Source of the DNA: Hyphomicrobiales bacterium
GTDB taxonomy: Bacteria; Pseudomonadota; Alphaproteobacteria; Rhizobiales; Aestuariivirgaceae
Reading direction: 5' to 3'
Assembly: GCA_025363755.1 (NCBI GenBank)
Contig: JANYLQ010000044.1
Span: 1-64,000, forward strand
DNA: 64,000 nucleotides
Positions within the stretch are counted from its first letter, which is position 1. Every line of letters begins with the position of its first letter. Shown here one piece after another: positions 22,487 through 32,212 of this stretch. A program made the translations under genes and the position numbers. The notes beneath the pieces are model-generated. The model did not search any database and was not told the DNA's origin. It worked only from the letters and a program-made list of their open reading frames with translations.

Positions 22487-24933
22487 TGGCATCTAAACTG
22501 GTCATTATCGGGAATGGCATGGCGCCGGGGCGCATGTTGGAGCATTTGTTCGAACTTGCGCCAAACAGCCACGACGTTACGATTTTCAACGCGGAGCCAC
22601 GTGTCAATTATAACCGGCTCATGTTGTCGCCCGTGCTTTCTGGTGAGAAGACTTATGAGGACATCATCACGCATGGCGATGATTGGTATGCGCAAAATTC
22701 AGTCACGCTGCATAAGGGCAAGAAGATTGCCAAAATTGATCGTGCTGCAAAAACAGTCACGGCGGAAGATGGAACTGAGGCTGCCTATGATAAGCTCGTT
22801 ATCGCTACAGGCTCATCGCCGTTCATCATCCCAATTCCCGGCAAGGATTTGCCCGGTGTGGTGACCTACCGTGATCTCGATGATGTTGAAAAAATGCTGG
22901 CCGCTGCGAAACATGGCGGCAGCGCTGTAGTGATTGGTGGCGGTTTGCTTGGCCTTGAGGCTGCTGCTGGTTTGCACGCGCGCGGTATGGATGTAACTAT
23001 TTTGCATTTGATGCCAACATTGATGGAGCGTCAGCTTGATCCGGCGGCGGCGCATTTATTGCAACAGGCGATTGAAAAGCGCGGCATGAAGGTGATGCTT
23101 AAAGCCAATACTCATGCGATAGTCGGCGACGGAAAAGTTGAAGGTGTTCGGCTTGATGATGGCACTCTATTGCCTGCATCATTGGTGGTGATGGTTGTTG
23201 GTATTCGGCCTGCATCAGCCCTTGCAAAAGACGCTGGCATTGAAGTGAATCGCGGTATTCTTGCCAATGATCAGTTGATCACGTCTGACCCTGATGTGTT
23301 TGCTCTTGGAGAATGCGTCGAACATCGCACGGGCATCTATGGCCTTGTTGCACCCCTTTACGAAATGGCGCGAACGATTGCTGAAGTTTTAGCAGGGCAG
23401 GTGGCCGCTTACACCGGCTCTGTTATGTCAACCAAGCTCAAAGTGACAGGCATTGACCTTTATTCTGGTGGTGATTTTGCCGAGGCCCAAGACCGCGAAG
23501 AAATCGTGCTGCGTGATGCGTCGCGCGGTGTCTACAAAAGGCTGGTGATCAAAGACAACAAGATCATCGGCATTGTGATGTATGGCGATACGAGTGACGG
23601 GCCATGGTTTTTTGATAAATTAAAGAAGGGTGAGGATATTTCCGAGCAGCGTGAAATGCTGATCTTTGGCCAAGCCTATGCAGGAGGGACCCCCCTGGAC
23701 CCTACGGCGGCCGTTGCAGCCTTACCGCCTGACGCAGAAATCTGCGGCTGCAACGGCATTTGCAAAAGCAAAATCACCGACGCGATTGCCGCGAAAAAAT
23801 TAACATCAATTGACGAAGTGCGTGCACACACCAAAGCTTCGGCTTCATGCGGTTCGTGCACGGGCCTTGTCGAAAAGCTGCTCGTCATTTCTTTAGGCGA
23901 TGGTTACAAACCCAACGCAATTCTACCGATGTGCCCCTGCACAGATCTGGGGCATGGTGAAGTACGGCGTTTGATCGTGGCGGAAGGCTTCAAAAACATT
24001 CAGGAGCTGATGCAGCAACTCGAATGGAAAACCAGTTGCGGCTGTGCCAAATGTCGACCGGCGCTCAACTATTACATGGTCTCCAATTGGCCTGGTGAAT
24101 ATGTCGATGATAATCAGTCGCGCTTCATCAACGAGCGCGTGCACGCCAACATTCAAAAGGACGGCACTTTCTCCGTCGTGCCGCGGATGTGGGGCGGCAT
24201 GACATCGGCCAAAGAGCTTCGCGCCATCGCTGATGTGGCAGATAAATTTGCAATCCCCGCCGTTAAAGTGACCGGCGGACAACGCATCGATTTGCTCGGC
24301 GTGAAGAAAGAAGATTTGCCGGCGGTCTGGTCTGATCTCAATGCGGCGGGCATGGTTTCGGGTGCGGCTTATGCAAAAGGTTTGCGCACTGTCAAAACTT
24401 GTGTGGGCACTGATTGGTGCAGATTTGGAACGCAAGATTCAACGGGCCTTGGCATTAAGCTTGAAAAATTTATGTGGGGATCTTGGACACCTGCAAAATT
24501 GAAAATGGCGGTATCTGGTTGTCCGCGAAATTGTGCTGAAGCCACATGCAAAGACATCGGCGTCATCTGTGTTGACTCTGGCTATGACATTCATTTTGCT
24601 GGTGCCGCCGGCCTCGATATCAAGGGCACGCAAGTTCTCACACACGTCGACACTGAGGAAGAGGCGCTGGAAATGATTGTGGCGCTCACCCAGCTTTACC
24701 GTGAGCAGGGCTATTATCTTGAGCGCATTTACAAATGGGCGGCGCGTGTGGGGATCGATAGCGTGCGGCAAAATATTGTGGACGATGCAACCAAGCGCAA
24801 AGCCTATTTCGACAAATTCGCATTCAGCCAAAAATTTGCACAGATTGATCCGTGGCGGTTGCGCGCTTCCGGCCATGAAGCCCACGAGTTTATGCCCATG
24901 CGGGCTTTCCCAAAACGTATCGCAGCGGAGTGA
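22486..24933 (+). CDS. nirB: NirB: NADH-dependent nitrite reductase large subunit
   Basis: This cytoplasmic assimilatory nitrite reductase subunit (815 aa) reduces nitrite to ammonium with six electrons from NAD(P)H. Domains in order: FAD/NAD(P) oxidoreductase (GNGMAPGRMLEHL near 9; GGGLLGLEAAAGL near 151), then a BFD-like [2Fe-2S] domain with C420, C422, C455 and C458. A second cysteine-rich stretch holds C483, C485, C518, C520 and C523. The sulfite/nitrite reductase ferredoxin-like and catalytic domain has the [4Fe-4S]-siroheme cysteines C639 and C645 (CVGTDWC) and C679 and C683 (CPRNC). The length is normal for the family. It works with NirD directly downstream. No siroheme synthase gene lies in the window, so siroheme must be made elsewhere. 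Confidence 0.95.
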   Translation: MASKLVIIGNGMAPGRMLEHLFELAPNSHDVTIFNAEPRVNYNRLMLSPVLSGEKTYEDIITHGDDWYAQNSVTLHKGKKIAKIDRAAKTVTAEDGTEAAYDKLVIATGSSPFIIPIPGKDLPGVVTYRDLDDVEKMLAAAKHGGSAVVIGGGLLGLEAAAGLHARGMDVTILHLMPTLMERQLDPAAAHLLQQAIEKRGMKVMLKANTHAIVGDGKVEGVRLDDGTLLPASLVVMVVGIRPASALAKDAGIEVNRGILANDQLITSDPDVFALGECVEHRTGIYGLVAPLYEMARTIAEVLAGQVAAYTGSVMSTKLKVTGIDLYSGGDFAEAQDREEIVLRDASRGVYKRLVIKDNKIIGIVMYGDTSDGPWFFDKLKKGEDISEQREMLIFGQAYAGGTPLDPTAAVAALPPDAEICGCNGICKSKITDAIAAKKLTSIDEVRAHTKASASCGSCTGLVEKLLVISLGDGYKPNAILPMCPCTDLGHGEVRRLIVAEGFKNIQELMQQLEWKTSCGCAKCRPALNYYMVSNWPGEYVDDNQSRFINERVHANIQKDGTFSVVPRMWGGMTSAKELRAIADVADKFAIPAVKVTGGQRIDLLGVKKEDLPAVWSDLNAAGMVSGAAYAKGLRTVKTCVGTDWCRFGTQDSTGLGIKLEKFMWGSWTPAKLKMAVSGCPRNCAEATCKDIGVICVDSGYDIHFAGAAGLDIKGTQVLTHVDTEEEALEMIVALTQLYREQGYYLERIYKWAARVGIDSVRQNIVDDATKRKAYFDKFAFSQKFAQIDPWRLRASGHEAHEFMPMRAFPKRIAAE

Positions 24934-24934
24934 G

Positions 24935-25273
24935 ATGATGAATCCGGATTGGATCGATATTGGCTTGGTGCGCGATGTGCCGTTTCGTGGTTCGCGCATT
25001 GTGAGCACGGGCAATGGAGACATTGCAATTTTCAAAGCCTTTGATGGCAAAGTTTTTGCGCTGTGGGACAAGTGCCCTCATAAGGGTGGGCCGCTCAGCC
25101 AGGGCATTGTGAATGGTCACTCAGTCACTTGCCCGCTTCATAATTGGGTGGTTGCATTGGACACGGGCGACGTGAAAGGCCCAGACAAGGGCTGTGCGCG
25201 AAAAGTTGAATTGATGATCGACGACGGACGCATTTATATGGCCGCCGCCACGCTCAAAAGAGATGCTGCATGA
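24935..25273 (+). CDS. nirD: NirD: nitrite reductase small subunit (Rieske-like)
   Basis: This 112-aa small subunit of assimilatory nitrite reductase has a Rieske-fold domain. The cluster-type residues C47-x-H49 (KCPHKGGPLSQG) and C66-x2-H69 (CPLHNW) are all present, so a [2Fe-2S] cluster is plausible; some NirD proteins have lost them. The two adjacent ATGs (24935 and 24938) lie directly after the nirB stop with GGAG upstream; longer in-frame readings would lie inside nirB. Its stop overlaps the nasA start by four bases. It assembles with NirB in the cytoplasm. Confidence 0.92.
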   Translation: MMNPDWIDIGLVRDVPFRGSRIVSTGNGDIAIFKAFDGKVFALWDKCPHKGGPLSQGIVNGHSVTCPLHNWVVALDTGDVKGPDKGCARKVELMIDDGRIYMAAATLKRDAA

Positions 25274-27870
25274 CAACGACTAAAACCACATGCCCCTATT
25301 GTGGTGTGGGTTGCGGCGTGCTGGCGACAAAGATTGGGGATGGAAAGGTTTCGGTTAAAGGAGATCCAGAACACCCAGCGAATTTTGGCAAGCTCTGTTC
25401 CAAAGGTTTAACACTGGCCGAGACGCTTGTGCCGCAGGGGCGTCTGACTTACCCAATGATTGCCAATGAACGTGTTTCGTGGGACGCGGCTATTGCACGT
25501 GTGGCGGAAAAATTTGCGACTACAATCCGGGATCATGGCCCAGACAGCGTGGCTTTCTATGTGTCGGGGCAATTGCTGACGGAAGACTATTACGTCGCCA
25601 ACAAACTGATGAAGGGGTTCATCGGCTCGGCCAATATCGATACCAATTCAAGACTATGTATGGCCTCAGCAGTGGCGGGCCATAAAAGGGCGTTTGGCGC
25701 AGATATTGTGCCTTGCAATTATGAAGATTTGGAAGAGGCCGACTTGGTGGTGCTGGTAGGTTCCAATCTTGCTTGGTGTCACCCTATTCTGTTTCAACGC
25801 CTGCAAGCTGCGCGCGAAAAGCGTGGCACAAAACTTGTGGTGATTGATCCGCGCCGCACCGCCTCGGCCGAAGGTGCGGATTTATTTTTAGGGATTACGT
25901 CTGGCAGCGATGTTGCGCTTTTCAACGGCTTGCTCCGCCAGCTTTACTTACGCGGTGAATTTGATCCAGCATTTGTTTTTTCTCACACATCTGGCCTTAG
26001 CGAAGCGCTGTTGGCGTCGCGCGAATGGACGACTGAAGGCGTCGCGGCAGCAACCGGATTGAAACAGACGGATGTTGAGGCGTTTTATGCTTTGTTTGCA
26101 GCGCATGAAAAAATCGTCACTGCCTTTTCCATGGGTGTCAATCAATCGGCATCAGGCACTGATAAAGTGAATGCCATTATAAATTGCCACCTGCTCACGG
26201 GGCGCATTGGCAAGGCCGGAGCCGGTCCGTTTTCGATCACGGGTCAACCCAATGCCATGGGTGGCCGTGAAGTGGGCGGCATGGCCAATATGTTGGCTGC
26301 ACATATGGACATTGCCAATCCTGTTCACCGTGATGCCGTCCAGAAATTTTGGGCTTCACCACATATCCCAGAAAAAGAGGGTCTTAAAGCTGTCGATATG
26401 TTTCAGGCAGTGGGTGAAGACAAGATCAAAGCGCTTTGGATTATGGGCACAAATCCTGCTGTCAGCTTGCCAGATTCTGGTTCTATTGCAGCTGCATTGA
26501 AGCGCTGCGATTTCGTTGTTGTTTCCGATGTCATGGCGCAAACCGAAACAACGCAATATGCCCATGTACTTTTACCCGCTCAAGGCTGGGGCGAGAAGGA
26601 TGGCACAGTCACCAACTCAGAGCGTCGCATTTCACGGCAGCGCAGTTTTTTGGCACCCGAGGGTGAGGCACGCCCTGATTGGAAAATTATCTGTGATATT
26701 GCCGAGGCCATGGGATTTGACGGCTTTGGATACGAAGGCCCCGCAGAAATATTTGCAGAGCATGTGGGTCTTAGCGAAGTTCAAAATAACGGAACGCGGT
26801 TGCTTAATCTGGAGGACTGGAAAGGCCAAGATTTTGAAGCACTCATGCCTACTCAATGGGGTGGCAGGCGTCCGTTCGTTGATGGAATTTTTCAAACCCA
26901 TGATGGTCGCGCACGCTTTGTGCCGACGCTTTTTAAGCCTGTGACGATTGATGAAGGCAAATACACGCTGAACACGGGGCGCATTCGTGATCAGTGGCAC
27001 ACCATGACGCGCACTGGTCTGGTGCCGAAACTGTTTAGCCACCGTGCAGAGCCTTACATCGAAATATCACCTGCAGCGGCGACCAGCTTGGGTTTGCACC
27101 CTGCGGATTTGGCTGAGATTTCGGGCGAGCACGGAAAATCCATCGCCCGCATTTTGATCACCCAGACCGTCAGAGATGGAGATGTTTTCCAACCGATGCA
27201 TTGGACTTCTCAATTTGCATCGCAAGCTTTGGCCAATGGCAACACTTCACCAGCGGTTGATCCATTCAGTGGCCAGCCAGCGCTGAAATCATCGGCTGTC
27301 AGTATCGCCAAAAAGGCAATCGCTTGGCATGGTTGTGGAATTGCGCTTGGCCCGCTGGAATTGCTCACATGCTATTGGGCCAAAGCGCCATTGCTGGAAG
27401 GATTTGCCTTTGAGTGCGCTGATGAAAAATTTCCAGCGGATTGGTTGGCATTTAGCGGGTCTTTGATGTCTTTGGAGGCAAGCGAAATCTCCACGGTATT
27501 AACAGGTGACCAAGCTTCCTTTCGCTGCGTTGCCCGAAAAAATGGAAAATTGATTTTTGCTTTCTTTGCGTCGGCCCAACCTGTTGAGGTAAGCCGCGCA
27601 TGGCTGCACCAACAGCTTGGCAGTGACGTTCAATCGGTGCAGGTTCTGTCTGGCAGGCCAGCGGCAGGCGTGCTCGATCATGGCCCCATCATCTGTTCTT
27701 GCAACGGCGTGGGGCGTAACTTGATCAAACGCGCGGTTTACGACACACACGGCGCAACACTAAGTGCGATTTGTGAAAAGACCAATGCAGGTATGGGCTG
27801 TGGTTCATGCAGGCCAGAGGTGCAAAGGATCATCACGGAAATCTCTGCTACGCGCATTGCAGCGGAATAG
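25270..27870 (+). CDS. nasA: NasA: assimilatory nitrate reductase catalytic subunit
   Basis: This 866-aa molybdenum enzyme reduces nitrate to nitrite in the cytoplasm. The N-terminal [4Fe-4S] motif is C8-x2-C11-x3-C15-x27-C43 (CPYCGVGCGV and LCSKG). The molybdopterin domain follows with GSANIDTNSRLCMASAV, carrying the region of the Mo-ligand cysteine, and DLVVLVGSNLAWCHP. The molydopterin-dinucleotide-binding domain lies near 590-710 (NTGRIRDQWHTMTRTG). At the C-terminus a BFD-like [2Fe-2S] domain has C809, C811, C844 and C847, which likely receives electrons. It overlaps nirD by four bases and ends the operon, 16 bp from the convergent DAO gene. No separate electron-transfer subunit gene is visible. 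Confidence 0.95.
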   Translation: MTTTKTTCPYCGVGCGVLATKIGDGKVSVKGDPEHPANFGKLCSKGLTLAETLVPQGRLTYPMIANERVSWDAAIARVAEKFATTIRDHGPDSVAFYVSGQLLTEDYYVANKLMKGFIGSANIDTNSRLCMASAVAGHKRAFGADIVPCNYEDLEEADLVVLVGSNLAWCHPILFQRLQAAREKRGTKLVVIDPRRTASAEGADLFLGITSGSDVALFNGLLRQLYLRGEFDPAFVFSHTSGLSEALLASREWTTEGVAAATGLKQTDVEAFYALFAAHEKIVTAFSMGVNQSASGTDKVNAIINCHLLTGRIGKAGAGPFSITGQPNAMGGREVGGMANMLAAHMDIANPVHRDAVQKFWASPHIPEKEGLKAVDMFQAVGEDKIKALWIMGTNPAVSLPDSGSIAAALKRCDFVVVSDVMAQTETTQYAHVLLPAQGWGEKDGTVTNSERRISRQRSFLAPEGEARPDWKIICDIAEAMGFDGFGYEGPAEIFAEHVGLSEVQNNGTRLLNLEDWKGQDFEALMPTQWGGRRPFVDGIFQTHDGRARFVPTLFKPVTIDEGKYTLNTGRIRDQWHTMTRTGLVPKLFSHRAEPYIEISPAAATSLGLHPADLAEISGEHGKSIARILITQTVRDGDVFQPMHWTSQFASQALANGNTSPAVDPFSGQPALKSSAVSIAKKAIAWHGCGIALGPLELLTCYWAKAPLLEGFAFECADEKFPADWLAFSGSLMSLEASEISTVLTGDQASFRCVARKNGKLIFAFFASAQPVEVSRAWLHQQLGSDVQSVQVLSGRPAAGVLDHGPIICSCNGVGRNLIKRAVYDTHGATLSAICEKTNAGMGCGSCRPEVQRIITEISATRIAAE

Positions 27871-27886
27871 TGCTTAAAAACTCGTT

Positions 27887-29110
27887 CTAAATAATCGCCT
27901 TTTCGATAATCGGCTCGTTATTCATTATACGGTCGAAATGGAACGCCGTCAGATCAAGCGTTTTATATTTTCCGTAGGTCAACCACTCAGATGTGGCCCG
28001 ACCCATGGCGGGAGATTGTTGAAGTCCATGGCCTGAAAAACCGTTGAGGGAAATGAAATTGGAAATAACCGGGTGCGGGCCAGTGACGGCATTGTGGTCG
28101 AGCACATTTGAATCATAATGGCCCGTCCATTCGCTTGTCACTTTCACGGCGTCAAACTGCGGAATACGTGTGGCGATGGTTGGCCAAATATGATTTTCCC
28201 ATAGCGAATGATCCATCGAAAAATCATCAGGATCAACAGCTGGATCAATTTCCGCATGGCCACCGCACATATATGTGCCGCCACCATTCTCCCGGACGTG
28301 TACGCCCGAAGGGTCAATCGTCAGAGGCAAATCCACTTCGAGTGGCTTATCGGCCTTGAAAATCCAAGTGTAGCGTTTGCGTGGCTCGATGGGCAGCGCA
28401 ATGCCTGCCATTTTTGCGGTTAGTGCTGCGCGCGTGCCAGATGAATTGACAACGTGACCACAGCCAATAACTTCACCTGATTTTAGAATTACACTTTCGA
28501 TCTTTGTTCCGTTGGCATTTTTTGCCATGCCAACAACTTCATTGGTCACATATTCAACGCCACGTTCGCGCGCCACACGCTTCCACCAATCAAACATTGT
28601 GGAACCATCAAAGTAGCCTTCGTCGCGACGATTGATGCTGCCCAAAATGAGATCATCAGTATTATAGAATGGATAGGTGCTTTTGATTTCGTCGGCGGTC
28701 ATCAATTGCGTTGCGGCACCAGCGGCCAATTGCACTTTTTGGTTTTCACGCAAAATATTTGCAAAGCTTTCGGTATCGGCAAGGTACATATAACCAAAGG
28801 TGCGAATTGAAAGCTCCGGTACGCGCTCGTCGCCGCCCATATATTTTCGCAGGTTTTTATAAAATTCTGCACCAAATTGCGAGATGCGCACATTGAGCTC
28901 AGTCGAGAACTGTTGCCTGATGCAAGAATTGCTCAGCGTGGTTGCGGCTTTTTCATAGGTCGGATCTTTCTCAACAACCAGGACTGTGCCTTTGAAATCT
29001 GGATTATCTGTCAAAAACCATGCGGTTGATGAACCCATAATGGCGCCACCAATAATTACCACATCATAAGACTTGCGTGTAGGGCTGGTTGTCAACTTTA
29101 GCGCTTGCAT
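27887..29110 (-). CDS. FAD-dependent oxidoreductase (DAO/sarcosine-oxidase-like)
   Basis: This is a 407-aa flavoenzyme of the DAO family (glycine/sarcosine oxidase type). The FAD Rossmann motif is VVIIGGAIMGSSTAWFLTD near residues 16-34. The middle part GYFDGSTMFDWWKRVARERGVEYV and the late FISLNGFSGHGLQQSPAMGRATSEWL (substrate/FAD-binding loop) match DAO-fold oxidases. It oxidises a C-N bond of an amino acid or N-methyl amino acid, or a related secondary amine. The substrate is not decidable. It overlaps the GMC gene by one base, so the two are cotranslated. It is soluble, with no signal peptide. Confidence 0.85.
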   Translation of the reverse strand: MQALKLTTSPTRKSYDVVIIGGAIMGSSTAWFLTDNPDFKGTVLVVEKDPTYEKAATTLSNSCIRQQFSTELNVRISQFGAEFYKNLRKYMGGDERVPELSIRTFGYMYLADTESFANILRENQKVQLAAGAATQLMTADEIKSTYPFYNTDDLILGSINRRDEGYFDGSTMFDWWKRVARERGVEYVTNEVVGMAKNANGTKIESVILKSGEVIGCGHVVNSSGTRAALTAKMAGIALPIEPRKRYTWIFKADKPLEVDLPLTIDPSGVHVRENGGGTYMCGGHAEIDPAVDPDDFSMDHSLWENHIWPTIATRIPQFDAVKVTSEWTGHYDSNVLDHNAVTGPHPVISNFISLNGFSGHGLQQSPAMGRATSEWLTYGKYKTLDLTAFHFDRIMNNEPIIEKAII

Positions 29111-30738
29111 TACAGCACTTCTCCAACATCATCGATCATCATTGTCATTGCAACATCAGCCAGCATCATTGTCGGTGCGTTGGTGTTTCCTGACGGAATA
29201 AACGGCATGGCCGAAGCATCAATCACCCGCAGGTTTTTTACGCCTCGCACTCTAAGATGATTGTCGAGAACAGCGGCAACATCACCATCCGGCCCCATGC
29301 GGCATGTGCCGACCGGGTGCCAATTGGTTTTGACGGTACGGCGGCAATGTTCAGCCAATTCAGCATCACTTGTCACATTTTCACCGGGTAAAATTTCGTG
29401 GGTAATGCGCGAAGCGATTGGATTTTCCTTCAATATCTCACGCGCATAACGCAGGCCAGCAATCTGCATGCGCAAGTCATCAGCTTCGGCCAAATAATTA
29501 TTGTCGATGATCGGTTTGTCGAATGGGCTTGTTGAACGCAGCTTAACTGTTCCGCGTGATTTGGGGCGCAGCAAACAAGCGGTTAAGGTCACCCCATCCT
29601 GCGGCTTCACATTTTTGATATCGCCATCAAGATAGACCGAAGGCACACAATACATTTTAATTGTCGGACGTGGGCCGCCATCAGGATCGATATAAGCAGC
29701 CGCCTCAACGCCTGTGCTGGTCACAGGCCCGGTTTTGGTGAGGAGATATTGTAGGCCGTTCCAGATCGCGCGAAGCCCTTTGTCCTCTCCGTAATATCCA
29801 TAATGGCCATTGGTTGCTGCTACCACTGGCACTTCATGGTGATCCTGTAAATTTTGACCAACCCCCGAAAGATCATGTTTCACTGTGATCCCCATTTCAC
29901 GTAAATGTTTGGCTTGGCCTATGCCCGATAGCATGAGAATTTTGGGTGAGTTGTATGAACCAGCGGCGAGTAAAACTTCGGCATCAGCGAAGGCTGAAAA
30001 ATCTTCGCTGCCCTTTACAAAATCGACGCCCTTGCAAATTCCGTTTTGGATCATCAATTTCGAAACGGTGCATCCGGTTCTGATTGTCAAGCGACCGGTT
30101 TCTAGCGCTGGTTTCAAAAACGCTTCAATGCCGTCATAGCGGCGTTTTTGAAAAGTTGTGTATTGCATCGTGCCAACGCCGCGCTGAGTTGCCCCATTAA
30201 AATCTGCATTGTGCGGAATGCCCAATGCTTCGACAGATTTTACATAATCCTTGGTGATCTGGCATTGCCTTGCGGTACCCGAGACATAAAGCGGCCCGTT
30301 ATTTCCGTGCCACTCGTCATGCAAATGCTGGTTATTTTCCATCGCCTTGAAATGCGGCAAAACATCTTTGTAAGCCCATCCGGAACCAGCACCTAGAAAT
30401 TGGCCCCAATGATCATAGTCAGCAGCCTGACCTCGCGTATAAACCATGGCGTTTACTGATGTGCCGCCGCCCAAAATATTGGCCTGGCCAACGGCTGGTG
30501 CGCGGCCGTTCAAATGTTTTTGTGGAATGGGCTGATACATTTCAACGACCGGGCTGCCGCTGATACCCTTCATCCAGCCCGCTGGCATCGATAGCAGTTT
30601 AGCGGTCAGAAAATCTGGCCTTGCGGGGCCGCGTTCGAGCAGCAAGACGGTGGCCTTGGTGTCCTTGGTCAATCTCCAAGCCGCAACGCAAGCTGCCGAG
30701 CCACCGCCAACGATTATGTAGTCATATGAAACACTCAT
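29110..30738 (-). CDS. GMC-family oxidoreductase (choline-dehydrogenase-like)
   Basis: This 542-aa flavoprotein belongs to the glucose-methanol-choline oxidoreductase family. The FAD-binding motif is YIIVGGGSAACVAAWRLT near 7-24. The GMC signature lies in GGGTSVNAMVYTRG near 90-103. The catalytic histidine is in NWHPVGTCRMG, with the partner residue in SGNTNAPTMMLAD at the C-terminal end. Members oxidise alcohols to aldehydes with FAD. It is the first gene of a two-gene unit with the DAO-type enzyme and stands divergent from an SDR 81 bp away. The three oxidoreductases could act on one alcohol or amine substrate, which is only inference. Confidence 0.87.
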   Translation of the reverse strand: MSVSYDYIIVGGGSAACVAAWRLTKDTKATVLLLERGPARPDFLTAKLLSMPAGWMKGISGSPVVEMYQPIPQKHLNGRAPAVGQANILGGGTSVNAMVYTRGQAADYDHWGQFLGAGSGWAYKDVLPHFKAMENNQHLHDEWHGNNGPLYVSGTARQCQITKDYVKSVEALGIPHNADFNGATQRGVGTMQYTTFQKRRYDGIEAFLKPALETGRLTIRTGCTVSKLMIQNGICKGVDFVKGSEDFSAFADAEVLLAAGSYNSPKILMLSGIGQAKHLREMGITVKHDLSGVGQNLQDHHEVPVVAATNGHYGYYGEDKGLRAIWNGLQYLLTKTGPVTSTGVEAAAYIDPDGGPRPTIKMYCVPSVYLDGDIKNVKPQDGVTLTACLLRPKSRGTVKLRSTSPFDKPIIDNNYLAEADDLRMQIAGLRYAREILKENPIASRITHEILPGENVTSDAELAEHCRRTVKTNWHPVGTCRMGPDGDVAAVLDNHLRVRGVKNLRVIDASAMPFIPSGNTNAPTMMLADVAMTMMIDDVGEVL

Positions 30739-30819
30739 GCCCTAACTTATCACTGCGCATAAGAAAACTTGCAAGAGTGAAACTTTGTTTGTTAGGCTTC
30801 CAAAGAATGAGGTGGAAAC

Positions 30820-31593
30820 ATGTATCTCGAAAAATTCAAAATAAATGGCCGCAAAGCTGTAGTTACAGGCGGTGGGCGCGGCATTGGGCTTTGTTGCTCT
30901 GAAGCATTGGCCGAGGCCGGAGCGTATGTCATCATCGCGGACCGCGACCCTGATATCGCGGCCAGCGGCTTGGCGCATTTGCAAACCAAGGGTTACAAAG
31001 CGCAGAGCGTCGTGATGGATGTGACCAATACGGAACAGGTCAACCACGTTGCTGATGCTCTGTTTAAACAACATGGGGCCATGGATATTCTGGTCAATTG
31101 CGCTGGCATTGCGCGCTCGGGCGTGAACGCTGAAGATGTACCGGACGAGCTTTGGCTTGATGTGAACAATGTCAACTACAATGGCACATTCTGGTGTTGC
31201 CGGGCCTTTGGTAAACAGATGTTGGAGAAAGGCAAAGGCAGCATTGTCAATATCGGTTCGATGTCAGGGATCATCGTCAATCGCCCGCAAAACCAATCCT
31301 ATTATAACGCGTCAAAGGCAGCCGTGCATCATCTTACAGCATCTTTGGGTGCTGAATGGGCGTCGCGGGGCGTGAGGGTTAATGCAGTTGCTCCCACTTA
31401 TATTGAAACGCCGATGATTCACAGTTTGGAACTGGTCAAAGAAGCGATGAAGGATTGGCTGCGCGATACGCCGATGGGGCGCTTAGGTCAGCCGGACGAG
31501 ATTGCCTCAGTTGTTCATTTTTTGGCGTCTGATGCGTCGAGCATTATGACGGGTGCAACCGTGGTTGCCGATGCTGGGTTTATTTGTTGGTGA
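30820..31593 (+). CDS. Short-chain dehydrogenase/reductase
   Basis: This 257-aa NAD(P)-dependent SDR has the cofactor motif VVTGGGRGIGLCCSEAL near residues 14-30, NCAGIARSG (the NAG motif) near 90, the catalytic serine in GSMSGI and YYNASKAAVHH with the YxxxK pair near 160-164. The C-terminus ends SSIMTGATVVADAGFICW, the normal SDR ending. An aspartate after the second strand (VIIADRDPD) suggests NAD(H) as cofactor. GAGG nine bases upstream supports the ATG. It is divergent from the GMC/DAO pair and probably shares its promoter region. The substrate is unknown. Confidence 0.87.
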   Translation: MYLEKFKINGRKAVVTGGGRGIGLCCSEALAEAGAYVIIADRDPDIAASGLAHLQTKGYKAQSVVMDVTNTEQVNHVADALFKQHGAMDILVNCAGIARSGVNAEDVPDELWLDVNNVNYNGTFWCCRAFGKQMLEKGKGSIVNIGSMSGIIVNRPQNQSYYNASKAAVHHLTASLGAEWASRGVRVNAVAPTYIETPMIHSLELVKEAMKDWLRDTPMGRLGQPDEIASVVHFLASDASSIMTGATVVADAGFICW

Positions 31594-31635
31594 GAAGAGG
31601 CGGGTCGTCTGTTTTCAAACAAGTAATTCACGATC

Positions 31636-31708
31636 GTCATTCCCGCGTAGGCGGGAATCTCTGTTTATTTCGTCCAAAAACGCAGGTCCCCGCTTTCGCG
31701 GGGATGAC
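31636..31708. repeat. Palindromic repeat, copy 1
   Basis: A 73-bp element bounded by GTCAT and ATGAC. It contains two hairpins: ATTCCCGC-GTAG-GCGGGAAT (31639-31658) and CCCCGC-TTTC-GCGGGG (31688-31703). A diverged copy lies at 39429-39506. Such REP/MITE-like repeats are common between genes in alphaproteobacteria. Here it lies after the SDR and before the convergent deaminase, so it may also act as a bidirectional terminator. Confidence 0.75.
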
Positions 31709-31754
31709 GGTTTAAGGTGAAATGGTGTTTTTCTGAAGCCACACCTGAGCCAAA

Positions 31755-32204
31755 TCAATCTTCAGCAATATCTTCAGCCCATAGTTCCGGCTTTTCCTTG
31801 ATAAAGCGCGTCATCAAAGCGGTGCAATCGGAATCGCCTGCGATAATAACTTCCACGCCCTTAGAGCGCAAAAACTCTTCATTGCCCCCAAAGGTTTGGT
31901 TTTCGCCGATCACCACGCGCGGAATTCCAAATTGGATGATCGTGCCAGTGCACATCATGCAAGGGCTCAAACTGGTGTAAAGCGTAGTGTCGCGGTAGGT
32001 CTTTTGGCGGCCAGCTTTGCGCAGCGCGTCCATCTCGCCATGGGCAATTGGATCGCCGCCTTGCACACGCTGGTTGCGTCCTTGGCTCACGAGGGTCTCG
32101 CCACGCGCCAAAACTGAACCAATTGGGCAGCCGCCTTCATCAAAGCCCGCCTTGGCTTCATCATAGGCAATACGGAGGAATTTTTTATCAATGTCGTTTA
32201 GCAT
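31755..32204 (-). CDS. Nucleobase/nucleoside deaminase A
   Basis: This 149-aa zinc-dependent deaminase belongs to the cytidine/deoxycytidylate deaminase-like superfamily. The zinc site is HGE (AHGEMDALRKAG) plus PCMMC (SPCMMCTGTIIQFGI), with the glutamate as proton shuttle. The pattern LYTSLSPCMMCTG and IGENQTFGGNEEFL resembles fungal-type cytosine deaminase and tRNA/guanine deaminase relatives. I start it at ATG 32204 (AGGA six bases upstream). The upstream extension would overlap the second deaminase. It follows the paralogous deaminase by eight bases, in one transcript. It probably removes an amino group from a base supplied by the importer encoded on the other side; the exact base is unknown. 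Confidence 0.85.
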   Translation of the reverse strand: MLNDIDKKFLRIAYDEAKAGFDEGGCPIGSVLARGETLVSQGRNQRVQGGDPIAHGEMDALRKAGRQKTYRDTTLYTSLSPCMMCTGTIIQFGIPRVVIGENQTFGGNEEFLRSKGVEVIIAGDSDCTALMTRFIKEKPELWAEDIAED

Positions 32205-32212
32205 AGGTGATC

